Shown here: positions 45,663 to 56,157 of the stretch, piece by piece | How the letters are laid out: every line of letters starts with the position of its first letter | Numbering within the stretch: the first letter of the stretch is position 1 | Origin: Ganoderma boninense | Lineage: Eukaryota; Basidiomycota; Agaricomycetes; Polyporales; Polyporaceae | NCBI GenBank assembly: GCA_002900995.3 | Contig: PJEW03000014.1 | Span: forward strand, 195,139-259,138 | DNA length: 64,000 nucleotides | Direction: 5' to 3' | Notes under the pieces: model-generated | What the model saw: the letters and a program-made list of their open reading frames with translations, nothing else | The model's database searches: none | Told to the model about the DNA's origin: nothing | Program-made: the position numbers and the translations under genes

Positions 45663-48101
45663 GTGCGAGACGTCGCACCTGCACCAGCTCCGGCTGTACC
45701 CCCTGTACCATCTCAACCTAGCGCACAGCGCAGGGAGAATGTACCAGTAGTGCAACACCCTATGCCACCGCAACCTCCTCCGGTTGAAAGGCAAGTCGCG
45801 GAAGGATCGCGACGGCTTGCAAGGGAGCGGAAAGTGCCAGTTCGCGAAGGCAATGTCTATGGTGAATCACGACACCCTACAGACATTTCTAAGGACATTG
45901 AGAAACGGGGATCGTGGAAACAAATGATTGGTGAACAGCCGAGTCGCTCTCGGACTGCACCTCCTTCGAGAGATGAACAGGTTCCCGGACCTAGTTACAC
46001 CCGATCACTTCCACAATCACGCCAGAGATCTGCTGAACGCGATCTACCTGTTTTTCTTCCACCTTCGATGCGCACACACAGGGAACCTACCCCTGTAATC
46101 TCGTCTAGTAGTAGTGATGCTGAGGAAGAGGAGGACTCGGGCTCAGACCCAACACCTGCACACGTCCCACCTCAACCTCAACCTTCAGCTCCTAGTCCAG
46201 ATGGGCCAGACCCCAACGAGGACGATGATGACGGTGATGACGAGGAAGAAGAAGATGACGACGAGTCTGAAGATGAGTCTGACGACGAGTCTGAAGATGA
46301 GTCTGACGACGAGTCTGAAGATGAGTCTGACGACGAGTCTGAAGATGAGTCTGACGACGAGTCTGAAGATGAGTCTGACGACGAGTCTGAAGAAGAGTCA
46401 TCAGGTCAATCGTCTGAAGAAGTCGAAGGTGTCTTGCGTGCTCCTAGAACTGATGAGGCACAACTATGCTGGGAAGGGGGAGCTAGTCTCATCCAATTCC
46501 TCATCGCAAAAGCGATCCCACCAAATGAGGGGGAGAAAGTACCACCGCCTAATGTGCGCGAGTGGACTTACCGTGATATCACCAGCCTACCAAAGGCTGA
46601 GCAAAAGGAGTGGTTTACTGCTTGCTGCGAAGAACTAGAGGCTCTTCGCAGGCGTGATGTTTATGATGTGGTCGATCGTCCAAAAGGACGTAAGGTTGTC
46701 AAAAACCGCTGGGTATTTGACGTCAAAACTGACGGTCGTAAGAAAGCCAGACTTGTAGTGAAAGGCTTCTCCCAGGTTGAAGGCGAAGACTTCGACAAGA
46801 TATTTTCTCCAGTTGTGCGCTTTGAGACAGTCCGTCTCATCATAGCGCTTGCAGCACTCAAGGACTGGCACATTTCAGGACTCGATGTGCGCAGTGCTTA
46901 CCTATATGGTAAACTGGATGAAGAAATCTACCTGGAGCAGCCAGAAGGATTTCGCACCCCTGGCTCTGAGCACAAAGTCTTCAGATTGAAGTGTGCTCTA
47001 TACGGACTTAAACAGGCAGGCTTAGCGTGGTGGCGCACCTTGTCTGAGTCCATGAAGTTGATGGGCTTTAAACGCCTCACCAACGATGCAGGATTGTACA
47101 TCTACAGACGTCACTCAGATGGCGAACTTGTAGTTGTAATCGTCTATGTTGACAATGCGCTTTTCTGTGGGCGCAACAAGAAGCTTGTAGCTCTTCTCAA
47201 AGCTCGCTTCATGAAGAAATGGGAATGCCGTGATCTTGGCGATGCCAAAGAGTTCTTGCGCATGCGCATTACTCGCATAGGTCGAAAGATCTTCTTAGAT
47301 CAACGTGCATATTTGGAAAAAGTATTGGACCGCTGCGGCATGACAAACGCGCGACCTGCTTTAACTCCACTCCCTGCGGGTTACATACCTGCACCCAACA
47401 CAGAACAGTCCACGCCGGAACTTCGCTCCAGATATCAGAAAATCATTGGTTCTCTGCTCTACCTCATGCTGGGTACGAGACCAGATTTGACTTTCGCTGT
47501 GACCAAACTGGCACAATATGCTGCGAACCCGAGCACGGATCACCTTAGCAAGGCACTCCACATCTGCCGCTACCTCGTCGGAACCAAGAAATATGCCTTG
47601 GTTTATAACGGTGAATCTCAGCTTGGCTTAACAGCTGGGACTGATAGTGATTGGGCCTCAGACCCATACACTCGACGCTCGCAAACTGGCTTCATGCTAA
47701 AGTTAGCGAACTGTGCATTTTCGTGGGTTTCACGTGCACAGAAGACCATTGCCCTCTCCTCTACTGAGGCTGAATATATGGCAATGAGCGACTGTAGTCG
47801 CCAGATAGTCTGGGTTCACAACTTGCTTGCTGAACTTGGCTATCATCTCGACCGTGTACCATTGTCTGGAGACAATCAAGGCTCCATTCACATTGGACAA
47901 AACGCTGTAAAGGAGGCGAGGTCGAAACACATCGACATTCGCTACCACTACATCCGTGAAGTGTACGATCGAGGCATCACCGACATATTCTATGTCGAAG
48001 GGACTAACAATCCCGCTGATATTTTCACCAAGAACTTAGGCACCGTGAAGTTCCACCGCTTCCGTCCCTACCTTGGTTTGCATTTCCCTAAGGCTGCCTA
48101 A
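45663..48101 (+). CDS. Copia linker, reverse transcriptase and RNase H
   Basis: This 812-codon frame opens with a Pro/Ser-rich and then strongly acidic linker containing a 24-base tandem repeat. Reverse transcriptase begins near residue 310 (NRWVFDVKTDGRKKARLVVK) and includes SGLDVRSAYLYGKLDEEIYL and KCALYGLKQAGLAWW. The catalytic motif reads YVDN instead of the family's YVDD, so one catalytic Asp appears lost (AAT near 47154). RNase H has DSDWASDPYTRRSQTGF and ALSSTEAEYMAMSD, followed by SKHIDIRYHYIRE. It ends at 48101 shortly before the purine tract. Confidence 0.92.
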   Translation: MRDVAPAPAPAVPPVPSQPSAQRRENVPVVQHPMPPQPPPVERQVAEGSRRLARERKVPVREGNVYGESRHPTDISKDIEKRGSWKQMIGEQPSRSRTAPPSRDEQVPGPSYTRSLPQSRQRSAERDLPVFLPPSMRTHREPTPVISSSSSDAEEEEDSGSDPTPAHVPPQPQPSAPSPDGPDPNEDDDDGDDEEEEDDDESEDESDDESEDESDDESEDESDDESEDESDDESEDESDDESEEESSGQSSEEVEGVLRAPRTDEAQLCWEGGASLIQFLIAKAIPPNEGEKVPPPNVREWTYRDITSLPKAEQKEWFTACCEELEALRRRDVYDVVDRPKGRKVVKNRWVFDVKTDGRKKARLVVKGFSQVEGEDFDKIFSPVVRFETVRLIIALAALKDWHISGLDVRSAYLYGKLDEEIYLEQPEGFRTPGSEHKVFRLKCALYGLKQAGLAWWRTLSESMKLMGFKRLTNDAGLYIYRRHSDGELVVVIVYVDNALFCGRNKKLVALLKARFMKKWECRDLGDAKEFLRMRITRIGRKIFLDQRAYLEKVLDRCGMTNARPALTPLPAGYIPAPNTEQSTPELRSRYQKIIGSLLYLMLGTRPDLTFAVTKLAQYAANPSTDHLSKALHICRYLVGTKKYALVYNGESQLGLTAGTDSDWASDPYTRRSQTGFMLKLANCAFSWVSRAQKTIALSSTEAEYMAMSDCSRQIVWVHNLLAELGYHLDRVPLSGDNQGSIHIGQNAVKEARSKHIDIRYHYIREVYDRGITDIFYVEGTNNPADIFTKNLGTVKFHRFRPYLGLHFPKAA
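46257..46400 (+). repeat. 24-bp tandem repeat encoding SDDESEDE
   Basis: The unit GACGACGAGTCTGAAGATGA plus GTCT occurs about six times in a row, the last copy degenerate. It is in frame within the Copia polyprotein and gives an Asp/Glu/Ser-only stretch. The copies are nearly identical, so the expansion is recent or homogenised. Confidence 0.95.
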
Positions 48102-48153
48102 AGAGCGCCATATCCACTTGCGTACTTGTGGGTGCGTACTTAGCGAGGGGGAG

Positions 48154-48504
48154 TGTTGAACAGCATAGCCGAGCATAGCATGCACGGCATAGCTGTGTAC
48201 ATAGATATCGGCACAGCCCGATATTTCATCCATCTGCACAGGTGCTGTATAGCCGCCCACATGATCATCTCATGTGCCGCACTGCCTAGATGTCTCTGGC
48301 AGTGCGTTCCTGTACTGTATAGCCTTAGTAATATAGTACATCCTGTAGTATATATATGGCCCTCATTGGCCCTAATCAACAACAGCTCTTCTCTCTCTTC
48401 TCCTCACTCAATACAAGCCTCTACCTCACACTAGCCAGGTGAGTATGCGTGCACACTGCGTGTAGTGCCCTCTCCATAGTGGGCGTCTCCCACTATGTTC
48501 AACA
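48154..48504 (+). repeat. 3' LTR of the Copia element
   Basis: This 351-base copy of 42135-42485 has a few substitutions and is followed directly by the CTCTT duplication. Confidence 0.93.
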
Positions 48505-48509
48505 CTCTT

Positions 48510-48680
48510 GTCTCCAGGTAAGCCTCGCTGTATTCTCGCTCGTTAGTTACTCGCTCAATACAACTTGTCTCCAGCCTGACTGTCGAGCCCTGCTCCGCTC
48601 TCGCTGCACAAGTGCTCGTCGACGCCCTTGCTCGTCTCGTAAGCCTCCTCCCTGATCTTACTCGACAGCCAGTCGTAACA
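48510..48680 (+). repeat. 3' LTR of Ty3 element 2, second part
   Basis: This completes the LTR begun at 41846 and ends AGTCGTAACA, followed by the AGAAA duplication that matches 37130-37134. Confidence 0.93.
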
Positions 48681-51600
48681 AGAAAAGCCTTGATTACGTG
48701 CGTCTTGCCAGTACCTCCGACACCTGCAATGTACATCAAAAGCTGATCTGGGGATCCAGGTTTCTTCATGTGTTCAGCAACTATACGGAACGCTCATTCT
48801 TGTTCGAGATTTGTCCCGAGCGCTATTTCGTCGACCACTTGTTCAATCAAGCTATCTATGTCTGTAGTCAAATTAATCCCCAGGTGCGAATCACGACTAG
48901 TTCCCACTGGTTGATCACTGAGGCTCTCTGTAGTAATTGATTCTTGATGTGTACGGTATCTTCGCCTTTTTTGTGGTCTAGATTCTTCTGCGTTAGGTTC
49001 AGTGGCCTGAGGACGGTGTTGTCGTTTCAACAGTTGCATAGTTGCCCATTGGTGTAACAGCACTGGTTTGTCCTCTCCTTGTATCGTCCGAATAGTGTCA
49101 GTCTCATGCCCATGCCCGTGTGTTGACCCAGTGTTCCCATAGCACATGTCAAGGATCTCCCTTGTTCTGTCACCTAAGACCATCCTCAACGCTTCTTCCG
49201 ACGGCGCAGAGCTGTTCACGTCCTCGAATAAGTCAAACACATCTGGTCGCCCAAACAAGTCAAAGTTATTGCCCTCCTTGTCTGCATCCCCCGTGCGCTC
49301 CTGATCCTCTGATGGCCCGTGTTGTGTCATCAAAGCAAGAGCTTCTGCACGTCGCTTCTCTCGGTCAGTGTCCCTGGCATCCCGACATTCGGAAAGTACA
49401 TTCATATTCTCAATGATCGCCATGTGTCTCGCTGGAATCTGTCCACGCAACCGCTCAAAAGTGTCGTTCCAAGTCTCCATGCTCAATCGAAGATCAGACG
49501 CTTTTCTCCAAGGCACAAAAAGTATGAGCATCATTCTTGCCCACTGTTCTGTTTCCTCGGGGGATCTATCTGACCTCGGGGCTTTATCTCCAAGAATGAC
49601 AGGCACTGTCCACATCAATCGCTTCTGGAGAAAGTGAGTCTGATACTGGGTGTGGGCACGTGAAGAGAAGCATCCGCGAGGAGCTGGCTTCCGCCCACGA
49701 CCATTGCGTCGCTGTACATCTATTGGGTCTCCAATGAGGTCACTACTCACATCCCCTTGGTCATTTGTGGCCGCGTCGCTCATTCTGCCACGAGACAGAT
49801 ACCTTGCACTAGTCTTCTCCACAATTCCGACGAACTCGTACAGCGATAGGGTTTCAAACTCTGGGTCTACACTCCGATATATGTAGTCTTGCTGCTGATT
49901 ACTGGCCGATATGGATCCAGATTCAAATGTCAGCACAAATGAGTCGTCGTCTCCCGCTGATTGGTCATAAACCAGTGGTTCAGGTACGATAGGTTCTTCC
50001 TCGTCCCCATCTTCAAATCCATCCAACTGAGGCTCTACCCCACCAGAGAGATCGTTAGGTATTTCGGCAGTTGTCGCTAGTACTATATCCAAATACTCAT
50101 TGAAGTGCTTGTGAAACAGTCGGTCAAACGTGCCCCAATGCAAGATTTTGAAGGTATGACTACTATACATGTCTCCACCGCCGACGAGGTAGCTCATGAC
50201 TTGCTGATGAGATATCTCCTGCCAGGATATCATCCGATTCACAGTTATTGTCAAAGCCCTCCGAGATGCGGCCTCTTCGACACCACCTGTAAACTTCTCC
50301 TTTGTCCTCTGGATGGCATATGAAAGGGCTCCTAGACGACGTGTGCAGGTAATGAAGCCTTTGTAATGTAGTCGGTGACATAGTACAGTAACGATTTAGC
50401 AGCCTCTCTAGAGCCAATGTGCTTTATGTCCATATTACACTTCATTAAAAACACGACTACATCGTTGTAGTTCGCAATGCGGGGATGTAGTCTGCGGAGC
50501 AATATGGAGCCCGTCTCGGCATCTACTTCGGTCTTTTCCTGTGTGGTGCCATCTATTCGCATGCGACACAGTGTATCTCCATGCCTCGGATCATCAGGTA
50601 CAGTGCCTTTTGCCACGTATTTGAAGCATGTGCTGCTATGCTCATGCCAGTTATATTCTGTGACTATGTCCTTGACAAAGGCATTGAACGTGCTGTCAAA
50701 TTCTTCATGCTGGGCAAATGCATCTAACAACGGAGCTGGAGTTGCTCCAGGGTGTGGGTTTCCTGACTCTACGCTTTGTACAGGCCGGGGAAGTGGAATG
50801 CCTCCTGGTTCTGTTACAATGTTCTCCATGCCAGGAAGCTCGCACTTGACGACAGACTCTACCCACTTGAACAATTGCTCTTGGTAGGATTCTGAGGCTG
50901 ACATATTATTGCGTAGCTTTTGGGGTGACGGATGACCTTCCAGCCAAATCAACATGTGACAGTGAAGAGTACCTCGTCCCTGTGCTTCTACAGTCCCATA
51001 GTATGCCTTGCACTTTCCAAAAAGCCCAGCTTCCTTGCAACCATGGCGTAACACAACTGTAATGAAGTGAATCATCATCTTGTCGAAGAATTTGGCACAT
51101 GCTGAGGGGTTTCGAGCAGCGAGCACGCTTCTCTGCCACCGTGTTAGATCTTCACTGCACATTCGGTCCTCCAATGCGATGTCGTGGCCTGCATACAGTC
51201 GTACTAATGGGTGGTCCCGGTCAGATGGGTTCAATGTGATAAAAAGTGTAGGAGTTCCTTCATAATTTATCAGCGAGCGAATCTGATTTCTCATTGCTAG
51301 CTTATACCCATTCGAGCCTGGTAAATCATGTGACACTGTCGTAATCCTCAACAGGAGCCTTGTGATTTGCACCTCGTCTGGATCGTCAGGCTTGTACTGA
51401 GGGTTTTGCTTGAACTTTACAATCAAGCCCTCTAGCTTCTTTGGATCTACCGCCATCAACTCACCAACGACACGCTCATGTTGAGATGCCTTCACCCGAA
51501 ACCGAACTGAGTCGAAGACAGCTTTTTTCTGACGAATGTTATAGTACACAAATGCAAAGTTGGGGTCCTTGCCAAAGGGTGAATGATGCACTGACAGCAG

Positions 51601-52341
51601 ATATTTGAGTTGTTCATCAAGGCTCAGTGGTTGCTTCCTCCATCGCTCAAAAAAACCACCGATCCCCCAGGGGTCTAAGTGTGGAAACAACCATGACAGC
51701 AAGGATGGATTCTCGAAATCAGGTATGAGTCTACTTCCCGCTTGGGACTTGATGAACTGACGCCCTTCTAAGCAGTGTGCTAACGCACGTCGAGCCATAT
51801 CCTGAAAATCCATTGGACTATCATCGCTATTAGTATACCCAACATTCTCAATCAGCATGTCATCGGCATCAGACGATGGTCGGCTAACTGGATCTGGAAC
51901 ATAGCTATCCGTTGCACCTTCAACAGTGTCATTAACCTGTATGTGTCCAACCTCCATTCCACACAAAACTCCTTCCTCCAGTCCCACTGTATCCTCTCCA
52001 AACAGAGCATCCAGATTGGCTTGACTGAATCCTCCAAATTCCGCCTGATTTCCAGTACCATAATTTGGGTTATTCCCGACCAAGAAGGTAATCATGGTCT
52101 GTACCACAGATTTACGAACAAGGACAGGTCTCAGGGCTTCAATGGTCTTCAGAGTGGGTTTAGTCCGCCCCACAAAAACAGCACAAACAGTATCACGAAT
52201 TTCATCATATGACGGTGGTAGGACATTGTTCAGGTGCGTCGAATCCTGAGGATGAATCGCAATATTGCCTCTGACAAATCTCTGAGAAACTGGAGAGGGT
52301 ACTCCCGAGTCGCGATCTGGCAGTTCATCATCAGTAAAACT
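48681..52341 (-). pseudogene. Helitron Rep domain and helicase N-terminal part
   Basis: This is the central part of the Helitron protein. From 52341 it reads the Helitron-like N-terminal domain (GNIAIHPQDSTHLNNVLPP, VLVRKSVVQTMITFLVGNNP). The Rep HUH motif is TLHCHMLIWLEG (codons for HCHM at 50953-50964). The tyrosine motif YYVTDYITK is at about 50361-50387. A one-base frameshift near 50335 leads to the frame starting near 50292 (ALTITVNRMISWQEISHQQV), followed by a Ser/Glu-rich region and DEIALGTNLEQE. TGA at 48794-48796 stands where Helitron helicases usually have Arg before AFRIVAEH. Walker A (GVGGTGKTHVIKAF) follows and is cut by Ty3 element 2 at 48680. Confidence 0.88.
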
Positions 52342-53399
52342 GACAATCTCTGAACGTCTGGAAGTACTGGACAGCCACCCATCCAGACGCTTGGACTTTT
52401 TCAGATCCAGACATTAGGCGCCTATCCTTCCGACCTCAACCTCCATCTTCTCGCTCTCCTCTTCCAGTCTCATGCGCCCTGTTTGCGACCCCCGGTCTCG
52501 CTCTATGCCCATCATGGACCATTTTACAAGCCAAATTGCGAACATTTCGAAGCCTCGCGTCCGATCAAGTCCAGGAGCGGTAGCAGGACAGTGGTGGGCA
52601 ACTCCAGTTACTGATGCGAATGACGGGGCACTCGGGAGGGGGGCAGGAACAATATCAGTTCCACACAAAGTGAGGTCGCCGAGTTCTAGGTGAGTCCTAA
52701 GGACGCACATTTAGCATTTCCATGCACACAAGAGTGAGACGAGTCTCGGTGAAGGACTCGTTTCAGTGCTCCTTCGCCCGCGCTGAGTTGCTCTTGTCCT
52801 CGTTATCATCCATCTTTCCTGCTTCCATTTTTCCGCCTTCCTGTCACTTATCAAGCATGGTGTTGAGGCCCTGCAGGGAGGGAGGGCTCGCGAGACCTCA
52901 TAGCTGTGGCATATCCCCTAATTCTATTTCTCGCTACTCCCCTGCGCTAGCATAGCGATCCTAGAGCGATCCTGATAGTTTGTATATTGCATATCCTCCG
53001 TATGCACCCTTTATATGGGTTATAATATATGGCATACCTCGCAGTGTTGCGCTAGCTACGCTGGCGGCCGCACGTTATGTACCACCGGAGAGGCTGAAGG
53101 TATATTAGCAAGCTCTCGCGCAGCCGTGCGCTGAAGCTCTACGACCCCCCAAGTAGCCCGTAGATATGTCTAGCATGTTCGAAATTCCCCTGTGTCGCCT
53201 GTTATTATCCTTACCCTCGCTCCGCACCTCTGGTCTTCGTAGTCTGAAAGGTCTGAATAATTTCAGAGGTCTGAACTGGTATGTCGGGCGATCTCTGACC
53301 GTGGGTCTGGGGGTTCTGGGCGCTATTTCAAGCTGAAATGTCTGGACATGATCTGAAAAGTCTGGGATGGTACTTACTCAGATCATCCAGACCGGTGCA
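52342..53399. mobile_element. Probable non-autonomous insertion within the Helitron
   Basis: About 1.06 kb separates the N-terminal and Rep parts of the Helitron protein. It is bordered by a perfect 15-bp inverted repeat, ATCATCAGTAAAACT (52327-52341) and its complement (53400-53414). TCTGGA/TCCAGA and TCTGAAA words recur near both ends. No transposase frame was found inside. The target duplication could not be fixed, so the exact ends and class are open; a long intron is an alternative, though no good splice sites are seen at the edges. Confidence 0.5.
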
Positions 53400-54372
53400 A
53401 GTTTTACTGATGATTAAACCTGTAAGAGATCTTGCTGCCCCGCGCCCTCGAAACCAACATGCGCTCCAGTGAACTTGACCCGTCGAACGCCTGTTTAACG
53501 CCCCTATCTAACCTCTCGTGACCATAATATAGCCAGTTCGCGAGCGCAAATCGAGGCATCTTCTCTCGTTTCAAATCACCTCCGCACTCAGCGCATATCA
53601 TCAACGGAGCTTTCAAATCTACCCGAGTCATTCCCTTGGCTTCGAGGATGGCTTCACTGTATTGATGACGGTCGTATGAGATGGGTAGAACGGCCTCTGG
53701 TAGATCCACATTCTGTAGCAGAGTCATATCAATGGAGTCCGGATGGGTATACGTGATTTTTGACGGCGGTGTACCTCGTCCACAAACCGCACACACACTC
53801 TCCTTAAGCGCAGACGTGGACGAAACTTGCTCCCATTCCGCCATGATTGAACGCCTTATCTCCATGTCAGAGACTCGCAAATAGTCAACATTGTCGTCAG
53901 AGCCATGCTCGTGACCACCATTGGGTGCCACAATCTCCAGCCGTGAACTTGAATCTGGGTGGATGTCGCCATCGGTCGACATTGCATCAAAGCACTCGCC
54001 AATGCGGGGGTTTCTGCGAGGCCCGCCGAGCAACTCGAACACATATCCGTACTTTGGGCACACTCCCTGGCACCTATGAGCTCGCAAGGCATGTATGATT
54101 TGGTCTTGAGAAGATCGCGTTGTGAATTCAACACCATGCAGACGAGCTAGAGACTTCAGTTGGCCAGTGCGCCAGTAGCCGTACATATCAACAACCTCAT
54201 GAACAGCACAAATCACCATCAAATCGTCTGCTTTGGCTTGGTCACTACTCAGATATCCAGGTTCATCTGCCAAAATAAACTTGAAGAGCACGTCCAAGTG
54301 ATTTCTACTCACATTGCGAGACACGACACGGAGTTGACCCCTCTCACGAAGCATATACATGGCATCGCACAC
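53400..54372 (-). pseudogene. Helitron protein N-terminus (DUF6570-like)
   Basis: A frame of 322 codons on the minus strand contains a cysteine-rich segment (CAVCGRGTPPSK) and the block CAECGGDLKREKMPRFALAN. This is the DUF6570-like region found at the N-terminus of fungal Helitron proteins. It ends SRARGSKISYRF near 53415, where the protein should continue into the Helitron-like N-terminal domain that now lies beyond the insertion at 52342-53399. The true start may be farther upstream, because the ATG at 54372 lies close to a minisatellite that could obscure the 5' end. Confidence 0.8.
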
Positions 54373-54480
54373 TGACCATAGAAGAAATCAAGCAAATATA
54401 TTTGCCGAACCCCGACAGCACCAACAACGGAATACAGGGGGGTCATCACCACGCAACCAAAACAACGACGAGCAATTGAC

Positions 54481-54716
54481 GCCAAGGATGGACGCGCATT
54501 GAACGGGCAATGAATGGGCGATACACGGTCAATAGACGGGACATAGACGAGCGATACGCAGTCAATAGACGGGACATAGACGAGCGATGGACGGGACATA
54601 GACGAGCGAGACATAGACGAGCGACGGACGAGCGATGGACGGGACATAGACGAACAACGGACGGGCGATGGACGGGACATAGACGGGCGATGGACGGACG
54701 AGCGATTGACGGTCGA
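54481..54716. repeat. Degenerate minisatellite, GACGGGACATAGACGAGCGA-like
   Basis: About 235 bases consist of imperfect units around GATGGACGGGACATAGACGA, with unit lengths varying between about 10 and 36 bases. The run starts about 110 bases upstream of the Helitron N-terminal ATG. The long open frames across it in both directions are a by-product of the repeat. Confidence 0.8.
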
Positions 54717-56157
54717 TCATGTTTTGGACAAGCCATCGATAAGCAGGATCCCGTCAAGGGAACAGGAGAGTCAATCAGCTACCAAATTATGCGAGGGAGC
54801 AGTGAACCTGACCTCGAGTCGACACCCCAGCTTGTGTGCCAGCAAGGCGACCTGAGACCGAAGGCACAATACCTGAGGGACAGTCAGTGCTAGACCAAAG
54901 AACAAATCTACGCACGAACCGTCGCGCAATGCACTGGAAGAACCCTCTCCCAAAAAGATACCCGGTTGTGATCCTACGACAGCACTCGTGAGCAGCTCCT
55001 CATCCAAACGACTTCCAAGCACGCACCAAGCGTCCGAGAATCATCCTGCACGCATCTGTGAGAGGTGTTCTCCGTCGATCCCCGGCATGGCCCTACAGGA
55101 CAGCATGGTCAGTTAGAAGCACCAACGTGAGTTCCATGTGCAGCACCTACCGTACACGCCGGGGGTCGAAGCTGATGCAGGCGATGTTGAGGCGATAACA
55201 CACAGAGGCACTCCTGGGGCAGAATCGTTCTATACAGAACCCACTAAGAGGAAGACCAGTCACTCACTGGAGGTGGCCTGCTGGCCCGTCGGTCCGCTTG
55301 GTGGGGATATGGACGCGGGTATAGACGACGGCACAATACTGGGTGGCGGCATGGAGGGGGAACAGGAACAACGACCTGCCTCCCCTCGGAGACATATATA
55401 GACGACGTGAGAGACCTTGACAAATCACAGTCTGATCCATGGAATTCGTGATGTTTATGTCATGCAGTCACGAGTGACTCCACGTGGGTGTGATGTTACA
55501 GTCACTTAAGGCGTTATTTGTCCCCCTAAGACCTGTTCTACTTCGTAGCCCAGGAATGACAGCGCAATGGCGTGGACTCATTGTAAGGGAATGCATTCGT
55601 TCGAAATACGGTTGACAGCGAGGAGGGCTCGAAAGCGTAGGCGCCCTATAAGCGCCCGAAATTAACCTGTTAATAACTGCGCGAATAACTCACCCTTAGA
55701 CGGCCTCCTGTTAATAACCGTGCGAGAAACCCCCCGGAGAGTTTTTCGCCCCACCCTAGTGGAGGCAGGTGTGATCAAACGCCGGAGGCGCCAACTGAGA
55801 GTCAGCGCTTCGTACCAGCCAACCTGCCCGTCTCGCATGCTGGCACACGCTCGGACGGCGTGGCACACGCTCGGACGGCGAGGTCCAGCGACGAGACTCA
55901 CGCCTGGCCCGACCATTTAGGGTAGGTGGACAAGCATGCCACGCCCACTCGCGCGGCCGCAACGCGCTATGTTTTTGCAGTTAGCTGTAATAATGACCAG
56001 GGCCGCACTGTTATTGATAGCAACCCCGCGCCGTATCAGGCCGTATCGTACGTCGGGAACTCCCGGAGAGCAAGCGCTCGCTTGCCAAAAATCCATTCTC
56101 AGCTCTCTCTCTCGCGCCACCACCACCCCTCACCAAAGACATCAGTGATCCCCAAAC
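54717..56157. other. Intergenic stretch, no confident gene
   Basis: An open frame of 87 codons (55138-55401, plus) has no recognisable domain and is not called. A 20-base unit TGGCACACGCTCGGACGGCG is exactly duplicated at 55841-55880. A word containing CCTGTTAATAAC is repeated near 55667 and 55708. The last 250 bases are pyrimidine-rich (CTCTCTCTCGCG, CACCACCACC) before the ATG at 56158 and probably hold the core promoter of the next gene. The 5' terminus of the Helitron should lie in the left part but was not found. Confidence 0.4.

Larger units (their letters stand above)
42135..48504 (+). mobile_element. Ty1/Copia retrotransposon, 6370 bp
   Basis: Two LTRs of 351 bp each (42135-42485 and 48154-48504) with ends TGTTGAACAG...TATGTTCAACA enclose gag-pol on the plus strand. 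The 5-bp duplication CTCTT is perfect (42130-42134 and 48505-48509). A purine tract (GCGAGGGGGAG) precedes the 3' LTR. The LTRs differ at roughly ten positions by eye, so this copy seems older than Ty3 element 1 or has mutated faster. It lies inside the 3' LTR of Ty3 element 2. The integrase is truncated, so the copy is defective. Confidence 0.96.
37135..48680 (+). mobile_element. Ty3/Gypsy element 2, pol-deleted, containing nested insertions
   Basis: The element has the same family of LTRs as Ty3 element 1, here on the plus strand, and a perfect 5-bp duplication AGAAA (37130-37134 and 48681-48685). Its 5' LTR (37135-38030) carries a foreign segment of about 460 bp and a 26-base deletion relative to element 1. 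Its 3' LTR consists of 41846-42134 plus 48510-48680, exactly 460 bases once the Copia element and one Copia duplication copy are removed. gag and pol are damaged, and most of the reverse transcriptase is deleted, so this copy is non-autonomous. It is inserted in the Helitron helicase gene. Confidence 0.96.

Noticed and set aside
46192..46638. Thr/Ser/Leu-rich and His/Arg-rich repeat frames overlapping the 24-bp repeat
   Set aside because: These are other-frame readings of the tandem repeat inside the Copia polyprotein. They are not separate genes and not a CRISPR array, since there are no unique spacers.
16384..48796. UGA recoding (readthrough or a reassigned stop) as the explanation for in-frame TGAs
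   Set aside because: The affected genes also have frameshifts, deletions, insertions or catalytic substitutions. Intact genes such as Ty3 element 1 gag show no internal TGA. Decay explains the data better.
3876..54372. Classical ascomycete RIP as the cause of the TGAs
   Set aside because: RIP favours CpA to TpA and would give many TAA and TAG stops and high AT. Here TGA dominates and the base composition is not strongly AT-shifted. This is a judgement by eye without a computed index.
55138..55401. An 87-codon plus-strand frame as a gene
   Set aside because: It has no domain, no clear promoter or intron structure and lies in a repeat-containing intergenic stretch. The evidence is too thin to call it.
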